Shown: one piece after another, positions 34,262 through 43,648 of the stretch | Position numbering within the stretch: position 1 is the stretch's first letter | Layout: the number at the start of each line of letters is the position of its first letter | NCBI GenBank assembly: GCA_024685635.1 | Contig: JAIKVP010000166.1 | Location: 1 to 56,369, forward strand | From: Lachnospiraceae bacterium | GTDB lineage: Bacteria > Bacillota > Clostridia > Lachnospirales > Lachnospiraceae | Direction: 5' to 3' | DNA length: 56,369 nucleotides | Translations under genes and position numbers: made by a program | Notes under the pieces: model-generated | What the model saw: only the letters and a program-made list of their open reading frames with translations | Told to the model about the DNA's origin: nothing | Database searches by the model: none

Positions 34262-36415
34262 ATGGCAAATACAACTAAAAGCAAGGCTAAGACAAGCAAA
34301 AAAACTTCATCTAAGTCTAAGAGCTCATCTAAGGGTAAGCACTTAGTGATTGTGGAGTCACCAACTAAGGCATCTACAATAAAGAAGTTTTTAGGCAGCA
34401 AATACGAAGTGGTTGCATCTGCAGGTCATGTAAGAGACCTGCCTAAAAGTAAGATGGGTATTGATATTGAGCATGATTATGAGCCACAGTATATTACAAT
34501 CAGAGGTAAGGGTGAGACCCTTGCGATGCTTAGAAAAAAGGTAAAGGATGCAGACAAAGTATATCTTGCAACTGACCCTGACCGAGAGGGAGAGGCTATT
34601 AGCTGGCATTTATATTATGCGTTAAAGCTTAATGAGAAGGATTGCAGCAGGATAACATTTAATGAAATCACGAAAAATGCTGTCAAGGAATCTATCAAGA
34701 ATGCTAGAGAGATAGATATGAACCTAGTAGATGCTCAGCAGGCTAGACGTGTGTTAGACAGAGTCGTTGGATACGAGATTAGTCCTTTGTTATGGATTAA
34801 GATAAAGAGAGGGCTTTCAGCTGGTAGAGTTCAGTCTGTGGTTTTGCGCTTAGTATGTGACAGAGAAGAAGAGATAAATGCATTTATCCCTGAGGAATAT
34901 TGGTCACTAGAGGCAGAGATTAATGAAAAGGGTGTTAAGAAGCCTTTAATTGCTAAGTTCAGCGGTAATTCCAAGGGAAAACTAGACATTCACTCTGCTG
35001 AGGAAATGAAGAAGATTAAGGATACTATTGCTAAGAATGACTTTGTTGTCTCTTCTATTAAAAATGGAGAGAGAGTTAAGAAGGGACCACTTCCTTTTAC
35101 AACCTCAACTTTGCAGCAGGACGCAGCGAGAAAACTTAATTTCTCAACTAAGAAGACAATGCAGATAGCTCAGCAATTATATGAAGGTATGCCAATTAAA
35201 GGCCATGGAACAATCGGTCTTATTACTTATCTTCGTACTGATTCTGTCAGAGTCTCTGACGAGGCCAAGACGGCTGCTAAAGACTATATCAAGGATCATT
35301 TTGGAGATGAATTCGTTGTCAAGGCATCTAGAGAGCCTAAGAGTAAGAAGAAGATTCAGGACGCACATGAGGCTATCAGACCATCATATGTTGATTTACA
35401 GCCTATTAACGTGAAGGCTGATTTGCCAAGAGATCATTTTAGACTATATCAGTTGATATATAATAGATTTTTAGCATCACAGATGGAAGATGCTATATAT
35501 GATACTGTAACTGCTAAGATTGAGGTAGGAGATTATAGATTTACCGCTTCTGCTTCACACTTAAAGTTTGAAGGCTTCTTAGCGGTATATGATTTAGATG
35601 GAGAAAAGGCTGACGATAACAGACTTATCTCTAAGCTTAAGGAAGGCATGGTGCTTTCTGATGTAACTCTAGTTGACAAACAGCATTTCACTCAGGCACC
35701 GGCTAGATATACTGAGCAGACCATGGTTAAGACTATGGAGGAGCTTGGAATAGGCAGACCAAGTACCTATTCGTCTACAATCAATACAATTATGGCCAGA
35801 AGATATGTTGTAAAAGACGGCAAGAGTCTATGTCCAACAGAGCTTGGCGATGCTGTAAACGATATGATGAAGAAGGCGTTTCCTGTAGTCGTTGATGTTG
35901 ATTTTACCGCTAACATTGAGATGCTCTTAGACGCGGTTGAAGAGGGCGGCCTTGAGTGGAAGGACATTATAAGAAACAACTACCCAGAGCTACACGACAG
36001 TGTAGTTAAAGCCCAGGATGAGCTTGATAAGATTGAGATAGCTGATGAGGTTACTGACGTAATTTGCGAAAAATGTGGACGCAATATGGTTGTTAAGTAT
36101 GGCCCATATGGAAAGTTTTTGGCATGTCCAGGATTTCCAGAGTGTACTAACACCAAGCCACACTTTGAAAAGATCGGTGTTGCCTGTCCTAAATGCGGTA
36201 GCGAGATAGCGTATAAGAAGACCAAAAAGGGTAGAGTTTACTATGGATGTATTGAGTATCCAGAATGTGACTTTATGAGCTGGCAGCGCCCATCTAAGCT
36301 TGCCTGCCCTAAATGTGGCAAATATATGCTTATCAAGGGTAAGAAGGTACAGTGTTCGGATGAGCAGTGTGGATATGTAAGAGAACTTACAGATGAAGAC
36401 ATAGAGAATAAGTAA
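34262..36415 (+). CDS. topA: DNA topoisomerase I
   Basis: Type IA topoisomerase relaxing negative supercoils, 717 residues. The Toprim domain begins after a 25-residue Lys/Ser-rich N-terminus (HLVIVESPTKA, DPDREGEAISWH); the catalytic tyrosine is Y323 in ITYLRTDS; three C4 zinc-finger modules end the protein (CEKCG, CPKCG, CPKCG with paired downstream cysteines). The start has AAGGAGACG ahead. The basic N-terminal extension is unusual but modest. topA lies upstream of codY as in Bacillus, without the trmFO-xerC-clpQY genes found between them there. Confidence 0.97.
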   Translation: MANTTKSKAKTSKKTSSKSKSSSKGKHLVIVESPTKASTIKKFLGSKYEVVASAGHVRDLPKSKMGIDIEHDYEPQYITIRGKGETLAMLRKKVKDADKVYLATDPDREGEAISWHLYYALKLNEKDCSRITFNEITKNAVKESIKNAREIDMNLVDAQQARRVLDRVVGYEISPLLWIKIKRGLSAGRVQSVVLRLVCDREEEINAFIPEEYWSLEAEINEKGVKKPLIAKFSGNSKGKLDIHSAEEMKKIKDTIAKNDFVVSSIKNGERVKKGPLPFTTSTLQQDAARKLNFSTKKTMQIAQQLYEGMPIKGHGTIGLITYLRTDSVRVSDEAKTAAKDYIKDHFGDEFVVKASREPKSKKKIQDAHEAIRPSYVDLQPINVKADLPRDHFRLYQLIYNRFLASQMEDAIYDTVTAKIEVGDYRFTASASHLKFEGFLAVYDLDGEKADDNRLISKLKEGMVLSDVTLVDKQHFTQAPARYTEQTMVKTMEELGIGRPSTYSSTINTIMARRYVVKDGKSLCPTELGDAVNDMMKKAFPVVVDVDFTANIEMLLDAVEEGGLEWKDIIRNNYPELHDSVVKAQDELDKIEIADEVTDVICEKCGRNMVVKYGPYGKFLACPGFPECTNTKPHFEKIGVACPKCGSEIAYKKTKKGRVYYGCIEYPECDFMSWQRPSKLACPKCGKYMLIKGKKVQCSDEQCGYVRELTDEDIENK

Positions 36416-36417
36416 GC

Positions 36418-36455
36418 ATATCTTGTGATTAATAATAATTATCAGCACAAGATAT
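36418..36455 (+). terminator. Weak hairpin after topA
   Basis: ATATCTTGTG (36418-36427) pairs with CACAAGATAT (36446-36455) but no uridine tract follows; it may be a transcript-end hairpin only. Confidence 0.35.
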
Positions 36456-36477
36456 AGCGCGAAAATGTAAAAAATAG

Positions 36478-36506
36478 TTGTTATTCTTGATGAAATATGG
36501 TAATAT
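36478..36506 (+). promoter_or_regulatory. Sigma-A promoter for codY
   Basis: TTGTTA (36478-36483) and TAATAT (36501-36506) with a 17-base spacer. Confidence 0.55.
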
Positions 36507-36603
36507 TATTATACTTCTAGGTTAAATTTGCTTATAACTATATTCATCATGATTCAATTATCGTAGATATTTCTGACTTATTAGTCAGTTGCGGAGGAGA
36601 AAC

Positions 36604-37377
36604 ATGAGTGTACAGTTACTTGATAAGACACGAAAGATTAATATGTTGTTGCACAACAACGATTCTCAAAAAGTTGTGTTCAATGACATTTGTAGTGTTT
36701 TGTCTGAGACATTAGAGTCTAATGTCATAGTTGTTAGCCTTAAGGGCAAGATTTTAGGTGTCGCTATGTGCAGCGATGTTAAGCGTATCAATGAGCTTCT
36801 GAACACTAAGGTTGGAAGTTTTATAGATGAACAGCTTAATGAGAGATTTTTAGGAGTCTTATCTACTAAAGAGAATGTCAATATGGAGATGTTAGGATTT
36901 GAGTCGGAAGCAGCTAGAAGCCATCAGGCGATTATAAGTCCTATTGATATTGCAGGTGAGCGTTTAGGTACAGTATTTATGTATCGAGATCGCTCAGAAT
37001 ATTCGGTAGATGATATTATTTTAAGTGAGTATGGAACAACGGTAGTAAGTTTAGAGATGCTAAGGTCTGTCAATGAAGAGGACGAAGAGGAGAAGAGAAA
37101 GGTTGCCCTGGTGCAGTCAGCGATTGCCACTTTATCTAATTCAGAATATCAGGCTGTGATACATATTTTTGAAGAGCTTGAAGGTATGGAGGGAGTCTTA
37201 GTTGCCAGCCGTATAGCAGACAGGGTTGGTATTACAAGGTCCGTTATAGTCAATGCTCTTAGAAAGTTTGAGAGTGCCGGAGTTATAGAGACCAAGTCGG
37301 CAGGTATGAAGGGAACGTATATTAAGGTAATTAATGATGTGGTATTTGACGAATTAACTACATATAAGCGTGATTAG
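36604..37377 (+). CDS. codY: GTP-sensing transcriptional pleiotropic repressor CodY
   Basis: Global nutrient regulator sensing branched-chain amino acids and GTP. From the ATG at 36604 (GGAGGAG seven bases upstream; the frame from 36589 is less likely) the protein is 257 residues. The N-terminal GAF-like domain begins SVQLLDKTRKIN and the C-terminal winged helix contains VASRIADRVGITRSVIVNALRKFE (in parts), the near-invariant CodY DNA-recognition region. It lies immediately upstream of flgB, the position it has in Bacillus, where it represses motility genes. Confidence 0.97.
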   Translation: MSVQLLDKTRKINMLLHNNDSQKVVFNDICSVLSETLESNVIVVSLKGKILGVAMCSDVKRINELLNTKVGSFIDEQLNERFLGVLSTKENVNMEMLGFESEAARSHQAIISPIDIAGERLGTVFMYRDRSEYSVDDIILSEYGTTVVSLEMLRSVNEEDEEEKRKVALVQSAIATLSNSEYQAVIHIFEELEGMEGVLVASRIADRVGITRSVIVNALRKFESAGVIETKSAGMKGTYIKVINDVVFDELTTYKRD

Positions 37378-37427
37378 TTGATATTATCAGCTGATTCGGA
37401 AATGGAATTTCGGATACGTAAAAAAGG

Positions 37428-37460
37428 AATTTTTAAGGCTCTTAAAGATTTCTTTTTTTA
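37428..37460 (+). terminator. Intrinsic terminator between codY and flgB
   Basis: AATTTTTAA (37428-37436) pairs with TTAAAGATT (37442-37450) around GGCTC, followed by TCTTTTTTTA. It separates codY from the flagellar operon. Confidence 0.65.
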
Positions 37461-37512
37461 TGTAATTATTAAAGCTATTTTGTGCGATATAATATATAAG
37501 GAGGTTTTTGCT

Positions 37513-37905
37513 ATGATTAACACAGGTATTTACAATTATATCGATGTATTGGATAAAGGCGCAGATGCTGCCTGGACTAGAAATGAGGTTCTTTCCAATA
37601 ATATAGCCAATGTTGATACTCCGGGTTATAAGCGCAAGGACGTAGCTTTTAATGCCTATTTAGAGGAAGCACTAATTGGTACAGGAACCCTTGATGACAG
37701 AATCACTAAGATCAATACAAGACTTGAAGAGATTGATTGCAGTGTCTATACAGATAATGTTACTTTATCCTACAGAACAGATGGTAACAATGTTGATATT
37801 ACAACTGAGAATGTCTATTTAGCTGAGAACCAGATAAGGTATAACGCTTTGGTTGATAGCATGACTCAGGAGTTTAATCGTATTACTACTGCTTTGGGCA
37901 AGTAG
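37513..37905 (+). CDS. flgB: Flagellar basal-body rod protein FlgB
   Basis: Proximal rod protein, 130 residues. The rod/hook N-terminal motif appears as NNIANVDTPGYKRKDV; the C-terminus has the coiled-coil heptad pattern of axial proteins. The ATG at 37513 follows AAGGAGG; the frame open from 37378 runs through the terminator and is not coding. First gene of the flagellar operon. A TATAAT at 37488-37493 is too close to the RBS to be a normal promoter. Confidence 0.96.
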   Translation: MINTGIYNYIDVLDKGADAAWTRNEVLSNNIANVDTPGYKRKDVAFNAYLEEALIGTGTLDDRITKINTRLEEIDCSVYTDNVTLSYRTDGNNVDITTENVYLAENQIRYNALVDSMTQEFNRITTALGK

Positions 37906-37925
37906 TTTATTAGGAGTGTGGTTTT

Positions 37926-38360
37926 ATGGGTACATTTAGCGCTATGAATATTGCTGCGACAGGTATGACAGCGCAGCAGACAAGAATAGATATTATTTCA
38001 CAGAACATTGCCAATGCTAACTCAACTAGAAGTAATGGAAGTGAGGCCTATCGCCGCAAGACTGTTGTTATGGCTGAGAAGCGTAACACTGCATTTGGTA
38101 ATGTCTTAGAAACCTGCATGGGTCAGGCTTATACTGGTGTTAAGATTACTGCTATAGCAACAGATATGAGTGATTTAAAGATGGTATATGATCCTGATCA
38201 TCCAGATGCTGACGAGAACGGATATGTATATTATCCTAATGTCAACACAGTTCAGGAGATGACAGATATGATTGATGCATCTAGATCTTATGAAGCTAGT
38301 GTTACAGCCTTTGAGGCTGCTAAGGCTATGGCTACTAAGGGTCTAGAGATTATGCGTTAA
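37926..38360 (+). CDS. flgC: Flagellar basal-body rod protein FlgC
   Basis: Rod protein, 144 residues, with the N-terminal SQNIANANSTRS motif and a C-terminal axial helix (MIDASRSYEASVTAFEAAK). AGGAGTG precedes the ATG; 20 bases after flgB. Confidence 0.96.
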   Translation: MGTFSAMNIAATGMTAQQTRIDIISQNIANANSTRSNGSEAYRRKTVVMAEKRNTAFGNVLETCMGQAYTGVKITAIATDMSDLKMVYDPDHPDADENGYVYYPNVNTVQEMTDMIDASRSYEASVTAFEAAKAMATKGLEIMR

Positions 38361-38377
38361 TGTAAGGGGTTGATTAA

Positions 38378-38695
38378 ATGGCGATAGATGTCAATGCAGT
38401 AGCTAAGGCTGCTGGTGCTAATATAGATAATTACATAACATCTAGTGGTGTAAATGCTAGCAACAAGACTGCATTTGATAAGCTACTTGATTCTGCCTAC
38501 AATATGATTCTTGAGACAGACAGCTATCAAAAGGATGCTCAGCAGGCTGAGATTAACTTTGAGATGGGCTACTCAGATAACACTAATGAGCTTGCTATAG
38601 CTCAGCAAAAGGCCAACATTTCATTACAGTATACTGTTGCTGTAAGAGATAAGCTTGTAGAGGCTTATAAAGAGATTATGCAAATGACGGTTTAG
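38378..38695 (+). CDS. fliE: Flagellar hook-basal body complex protein FliE
   Basis: Joins the MS ring to the rod. 105 residues, typical C-terminal half with DKLLDSAYNMI, a central polar stretch and VRDKLVEAYKEIMQMTV at the end. It follows flgC by 17 bases with AAGGGG ahead of the ATG. A probable promoter lies just after its stop. Confidence 0.94.
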   Translation: MAIDVNAVAKAAGANIDNYITSSGVNASNKTAFDKLLDSAYNMILETDSYQKDAQQAEINFEMGYSDNTNELAIAQQKANISLQYTVAVRDKLVEAYKEIMQMTV

Positions 38696-38724
38696 TTGTT
38701 AAGACTTATATATTATGCTATACT
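38696..38724 (+). promoter_or_regulatory. Possible internal promoter upstream of fliF
   Basis: TTGTTA (38696-38701) and TATACT (38719-38724) are 17 bases apart, and TGC directly before the -10 makes it an extended -10. It would support fliF expression independent of flgBC-fliE. Confidence 0.45.
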
Positions 38725-38762
38725 TATTGATATTTGATTAATGTAGATGGAGACGGTTAATT

Positions 38763-40385
38763 ATGGGTGAACGTATCCGAGAGATTCCTAGACAGCTTTT
38801 AGAGTTTTGGAATCGCTTTACTTCAAAACAAAAAACCTTAATAATCGCTGTGGCTTTGGCTGTTATTGTGACAGCCATTGTTTTCATATTTATGTTTACA
38901 AGAACTAAGTATACTGAGATTGCCACGTATTCTAACGCTTCAGACACAGCTGCGGCCGTTGCTATTCTTGACGAAAGTGGAATTGCCAATAAAGCTTCTG
39001 ATGACGGTTTAACTTTAAGTGTAGATTCTAAAAAGGTTGCAGATGCCAGGATGGCTCTTGGACAGAATAGCATCGGTGTTAAATCAACATCTATTTATAC
39101 ATATGAGTGGGCTTTGGATAATGACTTATCTACCACCACGTCTGAGTTTGATGAGAAGAGAAAACTCGCTTTACAGAACGATTTGGCAGACAATATTGTC
39201 GAGACTATTGAAGGGGTAGAGGGTGCCTCTATTCAGGTTACATTTGCCGACGATTCTGTGTCTATTTTAGAGGAGGAGAAACAGAATACTTGTGCAGCTA
39301 TGCTTACTGTTAATGACAAGTATAAGACATCAGCTTCTAAGGGTGTAGCTAACTTCCTTGCATGGTCAATTGGTAATACCGATACTGACAATATCAAGAT
39401 TATAGATCAAAATGGTACTGTACTGTTTTCAGGGGCAGATGGGGATTCTTCTTCCGCTTCTTTAGCTTCAGCTGAAGAGTATCAGCAGAATCTCGTCAAT
39501 AATATGAAGACACAGGTGCAGGCGCTTCTTATGAAGTCTAGCAATTTCAATGATGTTGAGGTTGCACCTAATATCGAGGTAGACTTCGATAAATCTACCC
39601 ATACCGATGAGCATTACTATACTGATGAGGACAAGGAGACTGGTCCTAAGGGCTATGAGTACCACTACGCCAACGAGAACAATGCAGATAGTGGTGACAT
39701 TCCGGGTACTGATGCCAATGATGGTGAGGTGACAGACTATGATATCTCTAATGGTTCGTCATCTTCAGGTACAACCAACATTGATAAGATTGAATATAAC
39801 ACCAGCAAAGAGACTACAGTAACCGAAGCTGGTGCAGCTACTATAGATTATGACAATTCATCAATTTCTATCGTACTTAACAGATATCGTTCTTACTACG
39901 AAGAAGAGATGGAAGAAGAATTGGCTGAAAATGAAATGACATTTGCAGAGTATAAGCAGGCTAATGGATTATCTACGCCTCTAGATGTAGATCCTACGCT
40001 TATTACAAGTGTTGCTATGGCAACGGGTATAGCTGAGGAGAATATTTCTATTATTGCATATGAGGTGCCATTGTTTTATGAGAAGACTTCCCAGCCTATC
40101 TCAACACTTGCTAGCAGGTATATTCCTTATATTTTGGCCTTGCTTATATTGCTTTTACTCTTGTTTGTTGTATTCAAGGGAATGCAACCTGTGGAGATCG
40201 AGGAGGTGGAGCCAGAATTGTCAGTAGAGGCTTTACTTGCGACAACGAAGGATAACCAGAGTTTGGATGATATTGAATTTAGTGATAAATCAGCAGCCAG
40301 GGTACAGATTGAAAAGTTTGTAGATGAGAATCCTGAGGCGGTGGCTCAGCTTCTTAGAAACTGGCTGAATGAAGATTGGGAGTGA
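38763..40385 (+). CDS. fliF: Flagellar MS-ring protein FliF
   Basis: Forms the MS ring in the membrane. At 540 residues it is full length. TM segments are near the N-terminus (about 25-45) and C-terminus (about 447-467), flanking the periplasmic ring-building modules; a short cytoplasmic tail ends with the FliG-binding region (AVAQLLRNWLNEDWE). It starts with GGAGA ahead and is followed four bases later by fliG. Confidence 0.96.
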   Translation: MGERIREIPRQLLEFWNRFTSKQKTLIIAVALAVIVTAIVFIFMFTRTKYTEIATYSNASDTAAAVAILDESGIANKASDDGLTLSVDSKKVADARMALGQNSIGVKSTSIYTYEWALDNDLSTTTSEFDEKRKLALQNDLADNIVETIEGVEGASIQVTFADDSVSILEEEKQNTCAAMLTVNDKYKTSASKGVANFLAWSIGNTDTDNIKIIDQNGTVLFSGADGDSSSASLASAEEYQQNLVNNMKTQVQALLMKSSNFNDVEVAPNIEVDFDKSTHTDEHYYTDEDKETGPKGYEYHYANENNADSGDIPGTDANDGEVTDYDISNGSSSSGTTNIDKIEYNTSKETTVTEAGAATIDYDNSSISIVLNRYRSYYEEEMEEELAENEMTFAEYKQANGLSTPLDVDPTLITSVAMATGIAEENISIIAYEVPLFYEKTSQPISTLASRYIPYILALLILLLLLFVVFKGMQPVEIEEVEPELSVEALLATTKDNQSLDDIEFSDKSAARVQIEKFVDENPEAVAQLLRNWLNEDWE

Positions 40386-40389
40386 TTAG

Positions 40390-41415
40390 ATGGCTTCGAG
40401 TGATAATTCAGCACTTGATGATCTTTCTGGAGTTGAGAAAGCGGCGATACTCTTAATTGCCCTAGGTCCAGAGAAATCTGCAATTATTTTTAAGCATTTA
40501 AAAGAAGATGAGATAGAGCAGTTAACCTTAGAGATTGCCAACACTAGAAGCATTTCCTCACAGGTTAAAGAGGCGGTAGTGGATGAGTTTTATGAGATTT
40601 GTCTTGCCCAGCAGTATATTTCAGAAGGTGGTATTGGATATGCTACTGATCTTCTTGAGAAGGCTCTTGGTGCCGAGAAGGCAAGGGACGTTATTGGAAG
40701 GCTTACTGCGTCCTTGCAGGTTAGACCTTTTGAGTTTATTAGAAAAACAGATGCTACACAGTTACTTAACTTTATTCAGGATGAGCATCCTCAGACTATC
40801 GCTTTGATTTTGGCTTATTTGCCATCTGCACAGGCTGCTGCCATTGTGTCATCATTGCCACAGGATAAGCAGGCTGATGTTGCTAAGCGTATAGCGCAGA
40901 TGGATAGAACTTCTCCTGATGTCATTAAGGAAGTGGAGAAGGTGTTAGAGAGAAAACTTGCATCGCTTGTTAACCAGGATTACACCATTGTCGGTGGTGT
41001 TGATGCTATCGTAGAGATTTTGAATACAGTTGATAGAGGTACTGAGAAGAACATTATGGAGACTTTGGATATAGAAGAGCCAGAGCTTGCTGATGAGATT
41101 CGTCATAAGATGTTCGTCTTCGAGGATATCCTTTCTTTGGACAACCGTTCAATTCAGCGTGTGCTTCGTGAGGTTGATAATAACGAGCTTGCTGTCGCAC
41201 TTAAGGCTGCTAATGAGGATGTTCAGAATGTTATTTTCGAGAACCTTTCTTCTCGTCTTGCAACTATGATCAAGGAAGACATGGAATTCATGGGTCCTGT
41301 TCGTATGAAGGACGTAGAAGATGCTCAGCAGCGTATTGTTAACATTATACGTAAGCTTGAGGATAGCGGTGATATCGTAATCTCTAGAGGTGGAGGTGAC
41401 GAGATCATTGTCTAA
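40390..41415 (+). CDS. fliG: Flagellar motor switch protein FliG
   Basis: Rotor protein interacting with MotA, FliF and FliM. The 341 residues include LSGVEKAAILLIALGPEKSA (in parts), DEHPQTIALILAYL and the charged C-terminal helix region with VALKAANEDV. GGGAGTG precedes the start. Its last codons overlap the start of fliH. Confidence 0.97.
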   Translation: MASSDNSALDDLSGVEKAAILLIALGPEKSAIIFKHLKEDEIEQLTLEIANTRSISSQVKEAVVDEFYEICLAQQYISEGGIGYATDLLEKALGAEKARDVIGRLTASLQVRPFEFIRKTDATQLLNFIQDEHPQTIALILAYLPSAQAAAIVSSLPQDKQADVAKRIAQMDRTSPDVIKEVEKVLERKLASLVNQDYTIVGGVDAIVEILNTVDRGTEKNIMETLDIEEPELADEIRHKMFVFEDILSLDNRSIQRVLREVDNNELAVALKAANEDVQNVIFENLSSRLATMIKEDMEFMGPVRMKDVEDAQQRIVNIIRKLEDSGDIVISRGGGDEIIV

Positions 41416-42247
41416 TCTTATTAAGGGTTTTTCAACTGGAGTGCCAGGTACTAATGAGACATATGTAATTGACAATGAAAAAAGCGATATTGGAATGGAG
41501 CTTAACGAGAGGATTAAGAATATGTATTCTAACTCTTCGTCAGGTTTTTCAGCTGGTATAGATATGGGTGAGTTATCTCCTGATGAGTATGGCAATCTTA
41601 TCAATCCATCTGAAGATGCCATTCCAGATACATTTGTTGAAAATGAAGAACTAGCCCACGAGGCTGCTCTTGTCATTGAAGAAGCCAATGCTGAGGCTGA
41701 AGAGATTATAAAACAGGCTAGGGCTGAGGCAGAAGATATCAAAGAACTTGCTAAAAGTCAGGGACAAGAAGAAGGCTATCAAGAAGGAATGGCTAATGCC
41801 AATGCTGAGCTTGATGCTATCAAAGCTCAGCTCGAGCAGGAGAAAAATGACTTTATTGCCAATGCTAATCAGCAACTAGAACAGTCTTTAGTTGAGCTTG
41901 AACCACAGTTTAATGATGTTCTTTGTAATCTTTTAGAGCGTCTTACGGGTGTTGTTGTATCAGGACATAAAGAGGTTATATTGTATCTTATAGACAATGC
42001 TATGAGAGGGATTGAAAATAGCCATGATTTCGTTATATCTTTATCAGATGAGGACTATCCTTATGTTGATAAGAACAAGGAGAAGATATATGGTTATCTT
42101 AATCCGAGTACTAAGATTGAACTCTTTCAGGACAGTAACCTGTCTAAGAATCAGTGCAAGATAGAGACGGAGAATGGCTTGACAGACTTGTCTTTAGATG
42201 TTCAGCTTAATGAACTTGTAAAGAGTCTTATGCTACTTAATTCATAA
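41408..42247 (+). CDS. fliH: Flagellar assembly protein FliH
   Basis: Negative regulator and escort of the FliI export ATPase. 279 residues with an N-terminal SNLIKGF motif, an acidic linker and a long Glu/Ala-rich helical region (EEANAEAEEIIKQARAEAEDI in parts) typical of FliH and V/F-ATPase peripheral stalks. I place the start at TTG 41408: GGAGGTGA lies eight bases upstream inside fliG, overlapping fliG by eight bases. A GTG at 41390 is possible but lies before that site. Confidence 0.9.
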   Translation: MSNLIKGFSTGVPGTNETYVIDNEKSDIGMELNERIKNMYSNSSSGFSAGIDMGELSPDEYGNLINPSEDAIPDTFVENEELAHEAALVIEEANAEAEEIIKQARAEAEDIKELAKSQGQEEGYQEGMANANAELDAIKAQLEQEKNDFIANANQQLEQSLVELEPQFNDVLCNLLERLTGVVVSGHKEVILYLIDNAMRGIENSHDFVISLSDEDYPYVDKNKEKIYGYLNPSTKIELFQDSNLSKNQCKIETENGLTDLSLDVQLNELVKSLMLLNS

Positions 42248-42263
42248 TTTTATATATTCAGTT

Positions 42264-42294
42264 ATTCCATATTCTCACGAATATGGAATTTTAC
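42264..42294 (+). other. Intra-operon hairpin between fliH and fliI
   Basis: ATTCCATATTC (42264-42274) pairs perfectly with GAATATGGAAT (42279-42289) over a TCAC loop, followed by TTTTA. It is 23 bases before fliI and could be a partial terminator or an RNA-processing or stability element. Confidence 0.6.
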
Positions 42295-42316
42295 TATAAG
42301 GAGATTGGAGGAAACT

Positions 42317-43630
42317 ATGCTAGCTATTGATATGTCTAAATATGCTAACCTGCTTGATGCTTCATATGAAAAAAAACTCGGCAAGGTTGCTAAGGTAGTT
42401 GGACTTACAATTGAATCAATAGGGCCTGACGCTAAACTTAACGATGTCTGCATCATTTCCTCTAAAGATGGTTCCCACAGTGTTCATGCTGAGGTTGTTG
42501 GTTTTAAGGACAACAGGATTCTTCTTATGCCCTTTGACAATGTTGAGGGAATTGGCCTGGGGGCTTATGTTGAGAACACCGAGAAACCACTTCAGGTTTA
42601 TGTTGGAGAAGAGTTGCTTGGCAAAAGCCTTGACGGACTTGGTATACCAGCGGGTGAAGTGTACGGAGAATATATGCTTAATCAGTCGTACCCGGTAGAT
42701 GCTAAGTCTCCAGATCCTATGAAGAGAAAGATTATAGATGAGATACTACCACTAGGTGTAAGAGCTGTTGACGGTTTGATTACAGTTGGCAAGGGTCAGC
42801 GTATCGGTATATTTGCTGGCTCTGGTGTAGGTAAGAGTACCCTTATGGGTATGTTTGCAAGAAATACCAAGGCCGATATCAATGTTATCGCACTTATAGG
42901 AGAACGTGGCCGTGAGGTCAGAGAGTTTATAGAAAGAGACTTAGGGCCTGAAGGCATGAAGAGGTCAGTTTTAGTTATTGCTACTTCTGATAAGAGCGCA
43001 CTTATTCGTAAAAAGGCAGCTATGACTGCGACTGCAGTTGCTGAATACTTTAGGGATCAGGGCAAGGATGTTCTTCTTATGATGGATTCTTTGACTCGTT
43101 TTTGTATGGCCCAGCGTGAGATTGGACTTGCTACTGGTGAGCCACCTGTTACTAGGGGCTATCCACCTAGCATTTACGCAGAACTTCCTAAGCTTTTAGA
43201 GAGGGCTGGTTGTTCTGAAAAAGGATCTATTACAGGACTTTATACGGTTCTTGTTGATGGAGATGACTTTAATGAGCCAATTACTGATACTGCTAGAAGT
43301 ATTTTAGATGGTCATATAGTATTAAATAGGCGTTTGGCGCAGAGAAATCACTATCCGGCGGTTGATGTATTAGCTAGCATTTCAAGATGCATGAGTCAGA
43401 TTGCCTCTGATGAGCACAAATCTGCTGCAGGTCGTATGAGAAATGTTATGGCAACCTACAACGAGGCTGAGGATTTGATTAATATCGGTGCTTATAAGGC
43501 TGGAGCTAATCCGGAGATTGATTATGCTGTTTCTAAGATTAATGATGTAAATGAATTCTTAAAGCAGGAGGTCAATTCTAAAGAAACTATAGAAACGACT
43601 ATAGACAGGTTAATAGCTATGTTTAGCTAG
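42317..43630 (+). CDS. fliI: Flagellum-specific export ATPase FliI
   Basis: ATPase of the flagellar type III export gate, 437 residues. Walker A is GSGVGKST at 168-175; Walker B and the arginine-finger region are in place (LLMMDSLTRFCMAQREIGLA in parts). The ATG at 42317 follows TTGGAGGA; the TTG inside that site at 42305 is less likely. A hairpin precedes it. Confidence 0.97.
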   Translation: MLAIDMSKYANLLDASYEKKLGKVAKVVGLTIESIGPDAKLNDVCIISSKDGSHSVHAEVVGFKDNRILLMPFDNVEGIGLGAYVENTEKPLQVYVGEELLGKSLDGLGIPAGEVYGEYMLNQSYPVDAKSPDPMKRKIIDEILPLGVRAVDGLITVGKGQRIGIFAGSGVGKSTLMGMFARNTKADINVIALIGERGREVREFIERDLGPEGMKRSVLVIATSDKSALIRKKAAMTATAVAEYFRDQGKDVLLMMDSLTRFCMAQREIGLATGEPPVTRGYPPSIYAELPKLLERAGCSEKGSITGLYTVLVDGDDFNEPITDTARSILDGHIVLNRRLAQRNHYPAVDVLASISRCMSQIASDEHKSAAGRMRNVMATYNEAEDLINIGAYKAGANPEIDYAVSKINDVNEFLKQEVNSKETIETTIDRLIAMFS

Positions 43631-43648
43631 ATTGGAGTGTGAATTTAA

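Noticed and set aside
35990..36448. 152-codon minus-strand frame opposite topA zinc fingers
   Set aside because: Antisense to the conserved zinc-finger coding region and without a start signal.
41149..41742. 197-codon minus-strand frame across fliG and fliH
   Set aside because: Shadow of two well-supported genes on the other strand, with no RBS or family match.
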